The notes under the pieces: model-generated
What the model was told of the DNA's origin: nothing
Database searches by the model: none
The model's input: only the letters and a program-made list of their open reading frames with translations
Translations under genes and position numbers: made by a program
In this document: positions 51,984 through 61,254 of the stretch, piece by piece
Layout of the letters: every line of letters starts with the position of its first letter
Numbering within the stretch: the stretch's first letter is position 1
Assembly (NCBI GenBank): GCA_965662775.1
Contig: CBFIIW010000005.1
Coordinates: 62,001-126,000 of the forward strand
Direction of reading: 5' to 3'
Source of the DNA: UBA7985 sp002690455
GTDB taxonomy: Bacteria > Pseudomonadota > Alphaproteobacteria > UBA7985
Length of the DNA stretch: 64,000 nt

Positions 51984-53516
51984 TTAGGTTGTGGTTGCAC
52001 CGACCGGACCTGGAGTGACTGCTGGTAGCTGGATTTCAAAGGTGGTGAGTTCCGCGCCGTCCTGACCGGTGTGAACCAGCCGAAGGCGACCACCGTGAGC
52101 CTCAACGATCTCGGCGGCATTGTGCAAGCCAAGACCGGTTCCGCTGCGTTTGGTTGAGCCTTTGAAGGCGTCGAAGAGGTGCGGCACCGCAGCGTCCGGC
52201 ACGCCTGCCCCATTGTCTTGCACGCAGATGACCAAGCCCGATTCCCGGGCTTCAGCCCGTAGATCGACCTGATCCGCCCCTGCCTCAAAGCTGTTGTCGA
52301 GGAGGTTGATCAGTACCCGCTCAACCTGCAGCGGATCAAAGTGCAGGCTGGTGATGTCGAAGTCTTCAAGCAGAGAAACAACCTTGCCCTGTGGCCCCCA
52401 GCGCTGCCGGATACGATCGATAACCCCACCAAAAAACGGCTTCAACACCACCAGTTCTACAGCCAGCGCTGGCAGGCCGTCGCGCACGTGTTGAACGATG
52501 GTGTGAGTAAGCGTAGCCGCTCGCTCGATCGACTCGGCAAGTCGGGGAGCAGCCCTGGAGACACCTTCGTCCTTCGAAGCACTCATGCGGTCGGTGATGA
52601 GCAGCGAAGTCGTCAACAGATTGCGCAGATCATGAGAGATTTTCGCGACCCCCGTGCCGAGCGAGGCCAAGCGTCGGTTCTGAGTCAGAGCAGACCGCAC
52701 CGTGTCCTGCATGGCTTTCATCTGGGTGAAAGCATCTCCGATTTCGTCGGCTCGACCCGCCTCCTGCAGTCCGGGCTGCTCAATCTCCGGGTGTTTGGCA
52801 AAAGCGCGCATGGCCCGGCTCAGCCGCAGCACTGGGCGAACGATCAACCAACCCAGCGCAAGGTAGAGCAACAGCCCAGTGACTAAGGAGATAAATAGAG
52901 AGAACGCGGCGATTCGGGCAGCATAGGAGCGCAGCTCACGACAGATTCTCGTCTGATCAAGCAAGAGCTCAATTTCGGCATTTGGATCGACCGGGCTGAG
53001 GCCAACGACACGCAGCGTCGCTGCGGGCCGGTGGTCAAAAATGATCTGGAACGCGATGATCGAAAGCCGCAGCAGGCCGGTATCCCGCAGGTCGACGCTT
53101 CGATCGACCTGCAGTCCCAGCTCTTGAAATAGTGCCAGCTTGGGCCGGTCCGGCGCGCGGAAGGCCACCAATCCAGCGTCAACGTGATCGAGAAGCTCAC
53201 GAGTGAGCCGGTCGTTCGGCATGGCCGACGGGAGTTCTTCCAGGGTTCGAATGGCGAGGTGACCGTCGGAGAGGCGGTCATTCAGCTCCTGTTCCAGCCA
53301 ACGTCCGACCGAGGGTACAAACAGAACGGCTTCAGCCAGTAGGACGAACATGACGGCCAGTCCCAGCGCTCGGGCAGACAGGCCGGTCAGCACGCGCCGT
53401 GGCCGCACCGCCCGACGGTTCGGGTTGCTGCCGCCGAGGCGGCCCTGCCTGGTGGTCTCGCTCAGGCTGTCCGGTTGGTGGTCCGGTGGGCGCTGTGGGT
53501 CATTGGCCGTACTCAT
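51984..53516 (-). CDS. Orphan sensor histidine kinase
   Basis: 510 residues. A TM helix (LGLAVMFVLLAEAVLFVPSVG), a periplasmic sensor region of about 120 residues, a second TM (AFSLFISLVTGLLLYLALGWL), HAMP, the phospho-acceptor box KISHDLRNLLTTSLL and a HATPase domain (NLLDNSFEAG, DNGAGVPD, KRSGTGLGLHNAAEI). The H-box is divergent (HDLRN). No response regulator is adjacent, so its partner is unknown. It is 14 bp from the oxidoreductase gene and may be co-transcribed. Confidence 0.88.
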   Translation of the reverse strand: MSTANDPQRPPDHQPDSLSETTRQGRLGGSNPNRRAVRPRRVLTGLSARALGLAVMFVLLAEAVLFVPSVGRWLEQELNDRLSDGHLAIRTLEELPSAMPNDRLTRELLDHVDAGLVAFRAPDRPKLALFQELGLQVDRSVDLRDTGLLRLSIIAFQIIFDHRPAATLRVVGLSPVDPNAEIELLLDQTRICRELRSYAARIAAFSLFISLVTGLLLYLALGWLIVRPVLRLSRAMRAFAKHPEIEQPGLQEAGRADEIGDAFTQMKAMQDTVRSALTQNRRLASLGTGVAKISHDLRNLLTTSLLITDRMSASKDEGVSRAAPRLAESIERAATLTHTIVQHVRDGLPALAVELVVLKPFFGGVIDRIRQRWGPQGKVVSLLEDFDITSLHFDPLQVERVLINLLDNSFEAGADQVDLRAEARESGLVICVQDNGAGVPDAAVPHLFDAFKGSTKRSGTGLGLHNAAEIVEAHGGRLRLVHTGQDGAELTTFEIQLPAVTPGPVGATTT

Positions 53517-53530
53517 GGCGCCATTCTAGA

Positions 53531-54979
53531 CTATCCCGGGAGTTTGAGCAGCCACGATATCAGCCGTCGCGTCCGGGGCGCGAACAGGGCCTTCGCCAGA
53601 TGAGCACCTGCAGCACGCTTCGGGATTTCAGCGTGGGTGGGGTAGGGAACCATCTGACTGGCCAGCGCCGAAAGTTTCAGCCTGCCCTCGATAACATGCC
53701 CCAATGGAGGGATCAGGTCGCCTGCGCCCGGCGCAAGAATGCCTGCGCCGATCAGTCGGCCTCGGCGGCCGTCAAACACCAGTTTGGCCAACCCTGCCTC
53801 TGGTCCGCTCGGGATGTTTTCGGTGATAAAGCGATCGTTGCCGTCGATCGACAGGGTTTCAGTGCGCGGCTTGAGGCCCGCAGCAGTGGCTTCAGCGGCC
53901 GTCATGCCGATTTGTGCCAGCTCGGGCGAGGTATACGTGACTCGTGGTACGGCGCTTGTTGCCACGCGGGCGGGCAATCGAAACAGCATTTCGCGGACCA
54001 CGATCGAGGCATGGTGCCCTGCGATATGGGTAAAGCCTTCGCCGCCGATAACGTCCCCGAGGCCGAAGATGTGGCGTCGGCTGGTGCGCAGGTTCGGGCC
54101 GACTTTGATGCCAGCGTCGCTATGGTCAACCCCGGCAGCATCCAGCCCCAGTCCTTCAATAACCGGACGTCGACCGGTGGCGATCAGCACGTGAGTCGCG
54201 GCGACTGTATCTATAGCAGACGCGCCGCTGCCCTCTAGTTTGAGTTGGATGTCTCCGGCCTTGCCGCTGACAGCAGTCACCCGTGTTCCCAGCCGAAGGG
54301 TTACGCCGTCGGCTTTGAGCTGTCTGGCGAGAAGCGCTGTAAGTTCAGCGTCATCACGCGGCAGAAGATTGTTTTCGGCTTCGATCAGGGTAACTTGGCT
54401 GCCCAGCCGCTGGTGCGCCTGCGCCATTTCCACGCCGATCGCGCCGGCACCGATGATGGCGAGGTGTCGGGGTGCCTGCGAGAGCGTAAACAACGTTTCG
54501 TTGGTCAGGAAGGGGACGGCCTCCAGCCCCGGGATCGCTGGCACGCGCGGGGCAGAGCCGGTGGCGATCACAAAATATTTTGCCTGGATGCGGGTTTCTC
54601 CCGCTGTAACTGTGCGCGCATCGATGAATCGGGCCGCCTCACGGATGACCTTCACGCCCAGCCCCTCAAACCTTTCCTGACTGTCGTGAGGTTCGATCCG
54701 TGCGATGGCGCGGCGAACGTGGGCCATCGCTGCGGCGTAGTCGATTTCTGGCTCAGGCACGCTGATCCCCAGCGGCCCGGCCCGGCGGATCAGGCTAGCC
54801 GTATGAGCGACGTGGAGGAGTGCTTTTGACGGCACACATCCGCTATTGAGGCAGTCGCCGCCCATGTCGCCCCGCTCAATGAGGACAGTCTTTGCGCCCA
54901 ACTGAGCGGCGCCGGACGCCACGCTCAGGCCGCCAGACCCGGCCCCAATTACACAAACGTCCGCGCGAATATCCTGCAT
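53531..54979 (-). CDS. Pyridine nucleotide-disulfide oxidoreductase (dihydrolipoamide dehydrogenase/MerA-like)
   Basis: 482 residues of the FAD/NAD(P)-dependent disulfide oxidoreductase family. The active site is GGDCLNSGCVPSKAL with the redox Cys pair, followed by the NAD-binding IIGAGAIGVEMAQA, the FAD motif IFGLGDVIGG and the dimerisation domain. The usual HPT-SE segment reads YPTHAEIPKRA, which departs from lipoamide dehydrogenase and resembles MerA-like enzymes. There is no MerA metal-binding N-terminal domain. The substrate is unknown. It lies 24 bp after the TVP38 gene on the minus strand. Confidence 0.85.
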   Translation of the reverse strand: MQDIRADVCVIGAGSGGLSVASGAAQLGAKTVLIERGDMGGDCLNSGCVPSKALLHVAHTASLIRRAGPLGISVPEPEIDYAAAMAHVRRAIARIEPHDSQERFEGLGVKVIREAARFIDARTVTAGETRIQAKYFVIATGSAPRVPAIPGLEAVPFLTNETLFTLSQAPRHLAIIGAGAIGVEMAQAHQRLGSQVTLIEAENNLLPRDDAELTALLARQLKADGVTLRLGTRVTAVSGKAGDIQLKLEGSGASAIDTVAATHVLIATGRRPVIEGLGLDAAGVDHSDAGIKVGPNLRTSRRHIFGLGDVIGGEGFTHIAGHHASIVVREMLFRLPARVATSAVPRVTYTSPELAQIGMTAAEATAAGLKPRTETLSIDGNDRFITENIPSGPEAGLAKLVFDGRRGRLIGAGILAPGAGDLIPPLGHVIEGRLKLSALASQMVPYPTHAEIPKRAAGAHLAKALFAPRTRRLISWLLKLPG

Positions 54980-55003
54980 AGCGGCAGCGGCTCCCTTCCG
55001 GCT

Positions 55004-55813
55004 CTAGCGATGGGTATCAGTGCTGTCAGCCTCTGGACCGAGGTGGACGTCCACGCTTTGTCTGCGCAGGAACAACCGTTTGAGAACAACGGGCATGAGG
55101 GATAGTGCCGCAAGCCCGAGCAAAGGCCCCCACAGGTTCCATGTGGCGACCGTCAGTGTGTCCAAGTCCGCGACCCCGGCACCCAGCGACGTATAGACGA
55201 ACACCGCTGGCGCAATGCCCAGCAGTGTCGCAAACGCGTATGTAGGCAGCGATATTTTGAGCATAGCGGGGGCAATATTGACTGCAAAGAATGGAAAGAA
55301 TGGAATCAGGCGCAGGCTGAGCAGGTAGAAGAAGGCGTCTGCCTCGATGCCAGCTGAGAAGCGGTCGAGGAAGGGTGCGACCCGGCGGCGAAGCTGTTCA
55401 AGACCGAGGGTCTTTACGGCGGTAAACAGGATGCAGGCCCCGATCGTTGCGCCGAGAAGAGTCGCGGATCCGGCGTAAAGCGTGCCGCCAAGAATGCCGA
55501 AAGCGGCCCCGCCAAAGATCCCGCCAAGAATCGTCAGGAATGATGCCACGGGAAATAACGTCGCTGTGGCGGTCGCATAAACTGCGATCCAAAGGAAAAA
55601 CAAGAGCATTGCATGAGCCTTTATCCAGCCCGCAACCTGCCCCCGTGTCCCGGCCAGGCGGTCAAACGTCAATATTTCACCAAGCCCGCTGAACCAGGCG
55701 ATGGCGAGCGCCACCATGGCCATGGCTAACCCCAGGGGCAGCACAAAACGAAGTCCGAAGCGCCGAAAAAGCGGGCTGGCAGGGGTTGAAGTAGGGCGGG
55801 GGTCCGTTGGCAT
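55004..55813 (-). CDS. TVP38/TMEM64 family inner-membrane protein
   Basis: 269 residues, five to six hydrophobic helices. The SNARE-associated/DedA core reads YATATATLFPVASFLTILGGIFGGAAFGILGG, followed by SLRLIPFFPFFAVNIAPAMLKI and LLGIAPAVFVYTSLGAG. Function unproven; DedA/VTT relatives include lipid scramblases. ATG 55813 with a GGAG site; GTG 55816 also possible. The first gene of the pair with the disulfide oxidoreductase. Confidence 0.88.
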   Translation of the reverse strand: MPTDPRPTSTPASPLFRRFGLRFVLPLGLAMAMVALAIAWFSGLGEILTFDRLAGTRGQVAGWIKAHAMLLFFLWIAVYATATATLFPVASFLTILGGIFGGAAFGILGGTLYAGSATLLGATIGACILFTAVKTLGLEQLRRRVAPFLDRFSAGIEADAFFYLLSLRLIPFFPFFAVNIAPAMLKISLPTYAFATLLGIAPAVFVYTSLGAGVADLDTLTVATWNLWGPLLGLAALSLMPVVLKRLFLRRQSVDVHLGPEADSTDTHR

Positions 55814-56175
55814 CACGTGACTCCGGTTAGCAGCGGTCAGACAGTTGATTGGCGATTGAGCGAGAAACTGAGGTCTCCCGCCTGCTTAAACAACCCATGG
55901 GCTGCCGTGTCTGCACCTCTACACGGCGGTTTGATAGATTGTGTGAGCAGCAATGCAGGCTCAGGTCAGCCGTTGACCAACCCAAGGCCGCAAGGCTATT
56001 CACCGCTGTCTGCCTGCGGATCGCTCTGGCGGTTTTTGCGTGGCGTCCTATTTACACATGGCTCCTGCGCCGGTCCTGCCTCTTCCTGGGTTTCGCTTTC
56101 GCCTTCTACGTCGAAAGGGATAACCTCCTCTGGAATGAGTCCAGTAACGGCCGCGCATGAAAAAGGATAAAGCCG
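55814..56175 (+). other. Intergenic region upstream of rpmH
   Basis: 362 bp divergently flanked by the TVP38 gene and rpmH. Open frames here are not protein-like. It likely holds the promoters of both; one candidate for rpmH is listed. In many bacteria dnaA sits upstream of rpmH; here it does not. Confidence 0.5.
55973..56001 (+). promoter_or_regulatory. Possible sigma-70-type promoter for rpmH
   Basis: TTGACC, then a 17-nt spacer, then CTATTC, about 175 bp before the rpmH ATG. The -35 is good and the -10 is poor; the call rests on spacing only. Confidence 0.3.
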
Positions 56176-56310
56176 ATGAAACGTCCATATCAGCCTTCCC
56201 GGCTCGTCCGGAAGCGCCGCCATGGTTTCCGTGCCCGCAAGTCCACCGTCGGTGGCCGCAACATTCTTCGCGCGCGGCGGTCAAAAGGTCGCGGCAAGCT
56301 GTCTGCCTGA
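56176..56310 (+). CDS. rpmH: 50S ribosomal protein L34
   Basis: A 44-residue basic large-subunit protein. The sequence starts MKRPYQPSRLVRKRRHGFRA and ends ARRSKGRGKLSA, a full-length L34. The ATG at 56176 has AAGGAT upstream. It heads the conserved rpmH-rnpA-yidD-yidC-engB cluster. Confidence 0.97.
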   Translation: MKRPYQPSRLVRKRRHGFRARKSTVGGRNILRARRSKGRGKLSA

Positions 56311-56334
56311 TCCACGTTAACGGGACAGGGAGCG

Positions 56335-56703
56335 ATGAAGGCGAGCATGAAGACCCGCAAGGACTTCCTCGCCGCTGCTCGTGCTCAGAAATGGGTCGGT
56401 GCGGTGATGCTGGTTCAACAGCGTGACCGCGCGGACGACGACGCGTCTATTCGTGTCGGATTCACGGCCAGCAAGAAAGTGGGGAATGCAGCACAGCGCA
56501 GCCGGGCTAAACGCCGGTTACGGGCTTTGTCGTCCGAACTACTCTCTGAGCATGGCCGACCCGGTCACGATTATGTCTGGATTGCCAAGCGGGGAGCCGT
56601 GGTCGCGCCTTTCAGTAAACTACGCCGCGACGCCGTTCAGGCCATGCTTGCCCTGACCGGTGCCAAAGCACCCCAAGCGGTTATTCCTGAGGCGCTGACG
56701 TAA
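56335..56703 (+). CDS. rnpA: Ribonuclease P protein component
   Basis: 122 residues. The protein subunit that helps RNase P RNA bind pre-tRNA. It has FTASKKVGNAAQRSRAKRRL, the basic RNR motif that contacts RNA, and VWIAKRGAVV. It begins 24 bp after rpmH and overlaps the yidD start by one base. Confidence 0.95.
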   Translation: MKASMKTRKDFLAAARAQKWVGAVMLVQQRDRADDDASIRVGFTASKKVGNAAQRSRAKRRLRALSSELLSEHGRPGHDYVWIAKRGAVVAPFSKLRRDAVQAMLALTGAKAPQAVIPEALT

Positions 56704-57113
56704 TGAAGCACCCGCAACCATCGGCACGTTCCGGCTGGCTTTCTTCATGGCGTGCTATGGGCTGGGGCAGCCGTGTCGTTGCTATGCCGATTGTCGGCTA
56801 TCGGTTGCTGATATCGCCCTGGTTGCCGCCATCCTGCCGCTATGAGCCGTCGTGCAGCGTCTACGCGCTCGAAGCCCTTCAGCGGCACGGACCGGTGCGC
56901 GGCGCGTTGCTGGCTGTAGGGCGTATCGGTCGCTGTCACCCCTGGGGTGGTCACGGCTATGACCCAGTCCCAGATATAAAGCGGGGCACAGGCGCTGCCG
57001 TGGTGGCCGAAGATTGCTGCGCGGATGCCTGCTGTCCCCCAGATTGCTGCAGTCCCGCTGGTGCTGAGGCCACGACCCAGAGCCCGTCCCCGTCCCCGTC
57101 CCCAACCTCTTAA
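56703..57113 (+). CDS. yidD: Membrane protein insertion efficiency factor YidD with Cys-rich tail
   Basis: YidD assists YidC-dependent insertion. The core (LISPWLPPSCRYEPSCSVYALEAL, GRIGRCHPWGGHGYDPVP) is clear. The 136-residue protein has a tail after residue 95 with three Cys pairs (CC-ADA-CC-PPD-CC) and a Ser/Pro repeat end. Such a tail is outside the usual 70-90 residue YidD. Start ATG 56703 overlaps the rnpA stop. Confidence 0.93.
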   Translation: MKHPQPSARSGWLSSWRAMGWGSRVVAMPIVGYRLLISPWLPPSCRYEPSCSVYALEALQRHGPVRGALLAVGRIGRCHPWGGHGYDPVPDIKRGTGAAVVAEDCCADACCPPDCCSPAGAEATTQSPSPSPSPTS

Positions 57114-57137
57114 CCCCCGCGTCACAGGGCACCGATT

Positions 57138-59042
57138 ATGAATGAAGACATGCGCAATATGTTTCTGGCCATCGGCGTTTCGCTGCTGCTGGTCTTTGCG
57201 GTGCAGACTTTCCTGCCGCAGATTTTCCCTTCATTGGGGCCTGAGCCTGAGCCTCAGGTTGCGCCGGCGCAATCCGGGGGTGGCAGCAGTGATGGCACAG
57301 ATCCCGGTGGCCTGACCGTGACGGGGACCGACGGTGAGTCGATCTCCGCCATTGTTACCCGCGACAGTGCACTGGACGGCAACGCGCGTGTTTCTATTGA
57401 TACCGGGGTGCTGACCGGATCGCTGAACTTGACGGGCGCAGTGTTCGACGACCTGACACTGACCGCCTACCGCCAGTCCGTGGATCCGACCTCGCCCTTT
57501 GTCGATCTGCTGCACCCACAGAACAGCCGTGGGGGTTACAATGTCGTTCACAACTGGATGACCTCCGTTGGCGGTGCGCTGATCGACCCGAAGGCGGAAT
57601 GGACGGTGATCGCGGGCAACGCTCTTACCCCTGATTCGCCATTGACCCTGGAAACCACGACTGCGGCCGGCATCCGTGTGGAACGCCGTATTGAGGTTGT
57701 CGGCGAGTATCTTTTCCGGCTTACGGACCGGCTTGATCACAATGGCACCCAGGGCGTGACCCTGGCGCCAATTGGCACCGTAAACCGCTATGACGAGGTC
57801 ATCGACGATCGGTACACCACAACTGGCTATATTTCGGTGCTTGAGCGCAAGCTGCGTGAACACAAGTACGGCAAGATTGCTAAACCCTCTACGAACCCGG
57901 AAGAGCGCTTGAATCCCACCAGCGGCGAGACCGGCGGGATCGTCAGCACTGGCGGCTGGGTAGGCTTTACGGACAAGTACTGGATGGTTGCACTGATCCC
58001 CAGCCAAAGCGACGAAATCCGTGCAGGCTATGGTCTGCAGCGTGGAAGCCTGGGCCAGCGACAGGCCGTTTCGTCTCAATACGTCTATGAGAGCGGGGTT
58101 TCCGTTCAGCCCGGTCAGTCGGTGGAGGTTTCAACCCTGTTGTTCGCCGGCGCTAAAGAAGTCAACCTGCTCGATCGTTACGCCAAAGACTTCTCTATCC
58201 CTAAGTTCGATCGGGGTGTGAACTTCTGGTTCATCTACCCGCTGACCAAGCCACTCTACATCGCTCTGGCGTGGACCACGGATAAACTTAAGCCGTCGCT
58301 GGGCGCCTACGCCTTTGGCGCTGCGATCATTGTCCTGACACTGATCATCAAAACCATCCTTTTCCCGCTCCAGCTTCGGGCCTATCGCTCTATGGCGAAG
58401 ATGCGCACTCTGCAGCCGAAGATGAAGGAACTACAGGAAAAGCACGCCGACGACCGTCAGGCGCTGAGCCAAGCGATGATGGGTCTGTACCGAGAGGAGG
58501 GTGTGAACCCGCTAGGGGGCTGCTTACCTATGCTGTTGCAGTTGCCGGTTTTCATTTCGCTCTATCGGGTCATGCTGGTGACGGTGGAGGCGCGCCATGC
58601 ACCTTTCCCCGGCTGGGTTTCGGATTTGTCAGCCAAAGATCCGACGGGCCTGCTGGAGCTGTTTGGACTGATTCCTTGGAACCCTGAAGTTCTGCCGCTG
58701 ATTGCCATCCTCAACATCGGGATCTGGCCAATCATCTATGGTTTGTCGATGCTGGCGCTGCAACGCATGTCGCCCGCGCCGTCGGATCCAATGCAGGCGC
58801 GGATCTTCCTTCTCATGCCGATCATCTTTACCTTCGTTCTCGCTGGATTCCCCGTAGGTCTGGTGATCTACTGGACGGTGAACAACATCATCTCCATGGG
58901 TCAGCAGTTCATCATTGGCCGAATGACCAAAACAAAGACGCAGGAGAAGCAGGAGGCCGCTGAGGCCCGCGCACAAGCCAAGGCAGCTGAGCGTGCGGCC
59001 AAGCAGGAAAAGAAGGCAAAGGCAAAGAAAGAAGGGGCCTGA
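57138..59042 (+). CDS. yidC: Membrane protein insertase YidC
   Basis: 634 residues. TM1 (MFLAIGVSLLLVFAVQTFL), a Gly/Ser linker, the large periplasmic beta domain (about residues 60-350), then the conserved insertase core: PLYIALAWTTDKL, PLQLRAYRSMAKMRTLQPKMKELQEKH, EGVNPLGGCLPMLLQLPVFISLYRVM and the last helices ending PVGLVIYWTVNNIISM. A Lys/Ala-rich cytoplasmic tail contacts ribosomes. Part of the rpmH-rnpA-yidD-yidC cluster. Confidence 0.98.
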   Translation: MNEDMRNMFLAIGVSLLLVFAVQTFLPQIFPSLGPEPEPQVAPAQSGGGSSDGTDPGGLTVTGTDGESISAIVTRDSALDGNARVSIDTGVLTGSLNLTGAVFDDLTLTAYRQSVDPTSPFVDLLHPQNSRGGYNVVHNWMTSVGGALIDPKAEWTVIAGNALTPDSPLTLETTTAAGIRVERRIEVVGEYLFRLTDRLDHNGTQGVTLAPIGTVNRYDEVIDDRYTTTGYISVLERKLREHKYGKIAKPSTNPEERLNPTSGETGGIVSTGGWVGFTDKYWMVALIPSQSDEIRAGYGLQRGSLGQRQAVSSQYVYESGVSVQPGQSVEVSTLLFAGAKEVNLLDRYAKDFSIPKFDRGVNFWFIYPLTKPLYIALAWTTDKLKPSLGAYAFGAAIIVLTLIIKTILFPLQLRAYRSMAKMRTLQPKMKELQEKHADDRQALSQAMMGLYREEGVNPLGGCLPMLLQLPVFISLYRVMLVTVEARHAPFPGWVSDLSAKDPTGLLELFGLIPWNPEVLPLIAILNIGIWPIIYGLSMLALQRMSPAPSDPMQARIFLLMPIIFTFVLAGFPVGLVIYWTVNNIISMGQQFIIGRMTKTKTQEKQEAAEARAQAKAAERAAKQEKKAKAKKEGA

Positions 59043-59085
59043 TCGCCCCTTCGCGCCGCTGCCTTACCCTCATCGCACGATCGCC

Positions 59086-59754
59086 ATGACCCAGGACCAT
59101 CAGTCCCCGCCTGCCAACGTGTTCAAGCACCGCGCTGTGTTTTCCAAGGGCGTTCCGGCCATGCACTTTTTGCCTGAGGCGGACCGGCCAGAAGTGGCCT
59201 TCGCCGGTCGATCGAACGTCGGCAAGTCGTCTCTGCTCAACGCCCTAACCGGGGTAAAGGGGCTGGCGCGAACCTCGAACACCCCCGGTCGGACCCAAGA
59301 GATGAATTTCTTCGACCTCGGTGGGATTGGTTACATCGTCGACCTCCCCGGCTATGGCTACGCTAAGGCGTCGAAGCGGGACATTGCCCGCTGGAATGCG
59401 ACGACGGAGCAGTATCTACAGGGGCGGCCCAATCTGAAACGTGTCTACGTTCTGATCGACTGTCGCCACGGCCTCAAAGACAACGACCGCGAATTGATGG
59501 AAAGCCTGGATGTCGCGGCTGTGTCCTACCAGCTCATTCTGACCAAATCGGACAAAATCAAAGCCGGAGCCTTGGAGAAGGTCAAAAAAGCGGTAGAAGA
59601 AGAGGCCATGAAGCATCCCGCCGCGTTTCCCCTCGTATTGCCCACATCGGCAGAAAAACCGCTGGGCCCACTCGGTGGCATGGATGCGTTACGCGATGCT
59701 GTGGGGCGGGTGTTGCTCGGAATGAGCGACGACTTTGGAGACATGTTCGCATGA
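59086..59754 (+). CDS. engB: Ribosome biogenesis GTP-binding protein EngB/YsxC
   Basis: 222 residues, a GTPase involved in 50S assembly and cell division. It has VAFAGRSNVGKSSLLNAL, RTSNTPGRTQEMNFF, DLPGYGYAKASK and the LTKSDKIKAGAL G4 motif. ATG 59086 is used. The stop overlaps the argB start by 4 nt (ATGA). Confidence 0.97.
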   Translation: MTQDHQSPPANVFKHRAVFSKGVPAMHFLPEADRPEVAFAGRSNVGKSSLLNALTGVKGLARTSNTPGRTQEMNFFDLGGIGYIVDLPGYGYAKASKRDIARWNATTEQYLQGRPNLKRVYVLIDCRHGLKDNDRELMESLDVAAVSYQLILTKSDKIKAGALEKVKKAVEEEAMKHPAAFPLVLPTSAEKPLGPLGGMDALRDAVGRVLLGMSDDFGDMFA

Positions 59755-60626
59755 ATGAGATGAGCGATTCCCAGGCGCGGGCCTGGCTGGATAAGGCAGA
59801 AACCCTGCGCGAAGCCCTGCCGTTCATGCGCCGGTACACCGGCAAGACCATCGTGGTGAAGTTCGGTGGCCATGCCATGGTCGATCCTACCCTGACCGAG
59901 AGCTTCGCAGCGGATATTGCCCTTCTACGGCAGGTTGGCATGCGGCCGATCGTGGTTCATGGCGGCGGTCCTCAGATTGCACAGATGCTGGAGCGGCTGA
60001 ACGTTCAGACTCAGGCCGTCGATGGTCTGCGCATTACCGATGAGCCGACCATGGAAATTGTCGAAATGGTATTGGCAGGCAAAATAAATAAGGACGTTGT
60101 TACCGCGCTGAACAAAGCTGGCGGAACGGCAGTCGGCCTATCCGGCAAGGACGGCCGCCTGTTGCTGGCTGAGAAAATCCAGCGAGAGGATGGCGTTGAT
60201 CTGGGCTTTGTTGGCCAACCCAAGCAAGTCAATACTGCTGTGATAGAGGCCATACGCGACGCCGGGCTGATCCCGGTGATTGCGCCGATTGGTGTTGATG
60301 AAAGTGGGCAGGGATACAACATCAATGCCGATACGGCAGCCGGGGCGATCGCTGCGGCGCTGAAGGCCGAGCGCTTAATCATGCTGACCGATGTTGACGG
60401 TGTGAAAGACAAGGAAGGCACGCTGGTGCCCGAAATCCGGCGCGCCGATATCGCAGGGCTGGTGAAAGACGGCGCTGTCTCCGGCGGCATGATCCCAAAG
60501 CTGGAAATGTGTGCAGCAGCCGTGACCAGCGGAGTCGGCGCGGCGGTAATCCAAAACGGCACCGTGAAACACGTGTTGCTGCTGGAGCTGCTGACCGAAT
60601 ACGGCGCAGGGACGCTCGTCAGCTAA
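59751..60626 (+). CDS. argB: Acetylglutamate kinase
   Basis: Phosphorylates N-acetylglutamate in arginine synthesis. The 291-residue protein has VVKFGGHAMVDPTL, IVVHGGGPQI, KINKDVVTALN, NINADTAAGAIAAAL, the TDVDGV loop and GGMIPKLEMC near the C terminus. It is coupled to engB. argG is 760 bp further, separated by the leftward hemerythrin-like gene. Confidence 0.97.
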   Translation: MNEMSDSQARAWLDKAETLREALPFMRRYTGKTIVVKFGGHAMVDPTLTESFAADIALLRQVGMRPIVVHGGGPQIAQMLERLNVQTQAVDGLRITDEPTMEIVEMVLAGKINKDVVTALNKAGGTAVGLSGKDGRLLLAEKIQREDGVDLGFVGQPKQVNTAVIEAIRDAGLIPVIAPIGVDESGQGYNINADTAAGAIAAALKAERLIMLTDVDGVKDKEGTLVPEIRRADIAGLVKDGAVSGGMIPKLEMCAAAVTSGVGAAVIQNGTVKHVLLLELLTEYGAGTLVS

Positions 60627-60639
60627 ACAGTAAAAAATC

Positions 60640-61254
60640 TCAGTTTTTAGTAACGTAGGCTAAGCTGTCTTCGTCCTCGTCTTCGAGAAGGTCTTCGCCC
60701 CCGACTTCATTGCCGTCTTCATCATAGACAACGAATTCCAGCGGTGGTGGGGTTTCAAGCACCAGCGGCATGACCAGGTCTTCTTCGGCCTCCATGTGAC
60801 CCAGAAGCTTGTCATTCAGGATCAGCATAGCCTCCATCATGCCTGCGCTGTCTTCGGCGTCTTCCACCGCTGCGATGCAGTCAAGAAGGGCGTCATGATC
60901 CTCCGACAAGCGTTCAAAAGCCAACTCAAATGCTGGATTCAGGGTTAACACCACCGGGAAGTAAACGCTGTCTTCCACATCCTGATGTTGCTTGAGCTGC
61001 TCGCGGAACAGCGACCACATCTCCATCAGCTGTTCTTCTTCGTGTATGTCCGGGCCGTCTGTGCCGAACTCTTCCAGCGCCTGTGACAGGTCGGTCATCA
61101 GCGACCGAAACGCGCCATGGCGCCGCAGCCAGAAATCCAGCAGGTCGTTGAAGTTATCGTGGAACCGCCAGACTGGGCGGGTGATGTCTGGAAGTGGTTG
61201 ACGGATGCCTTCCAACAGGTCGGCTAGCCGTATCGGGGTCTGATTGATGCTCAT
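60640..61254 (-). CDS. Hemerythrin-like (HHE) domain protein
   Basis: 204 residues, mostly helical. A hemerythrin-type pattern is visible: WRFHDNFNDLL, EEQLMEMWSLFREQLKQHQDVEDSVYFP, LSEDHDALLDCIAA and LLGHMEAEEDLVMPLV, giving His/Glu ligands for a di-iron or single-metal site. The C-terminal tail is very acidic (EDLLEDEDEDS). The gas or redox ligand is unknown. ATG 61254 is used; ATG 61266 is possible. Convergent with argB (13-bp gap) and divergent from argG. Confidence 0.85.
   Translation of the reverse strand: MSINQTPIRLADLLEGIRQPLPDITRPVWRFHDNFNDLLDFWLRRHGAFRSLMTDLSQALEEFGTDGPDIHEEEQLMEMWSLFREQLKQHQDVEDSVYFPVVLTLNPAFELAFERLSEDHDALLDCIAAVEDAEDSAGMMEAMLILNDKLLGHMEAEEDLVMPLVLETPPPLEFVVYDEDGNEVGGEDLLEDEDEDSLAYVTKN

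Noticed and set aside
55817..56170. Frames upstream of rpmH
   Set aside because: Overlapping frames with low-quality composition; they cover the expected promoter region.
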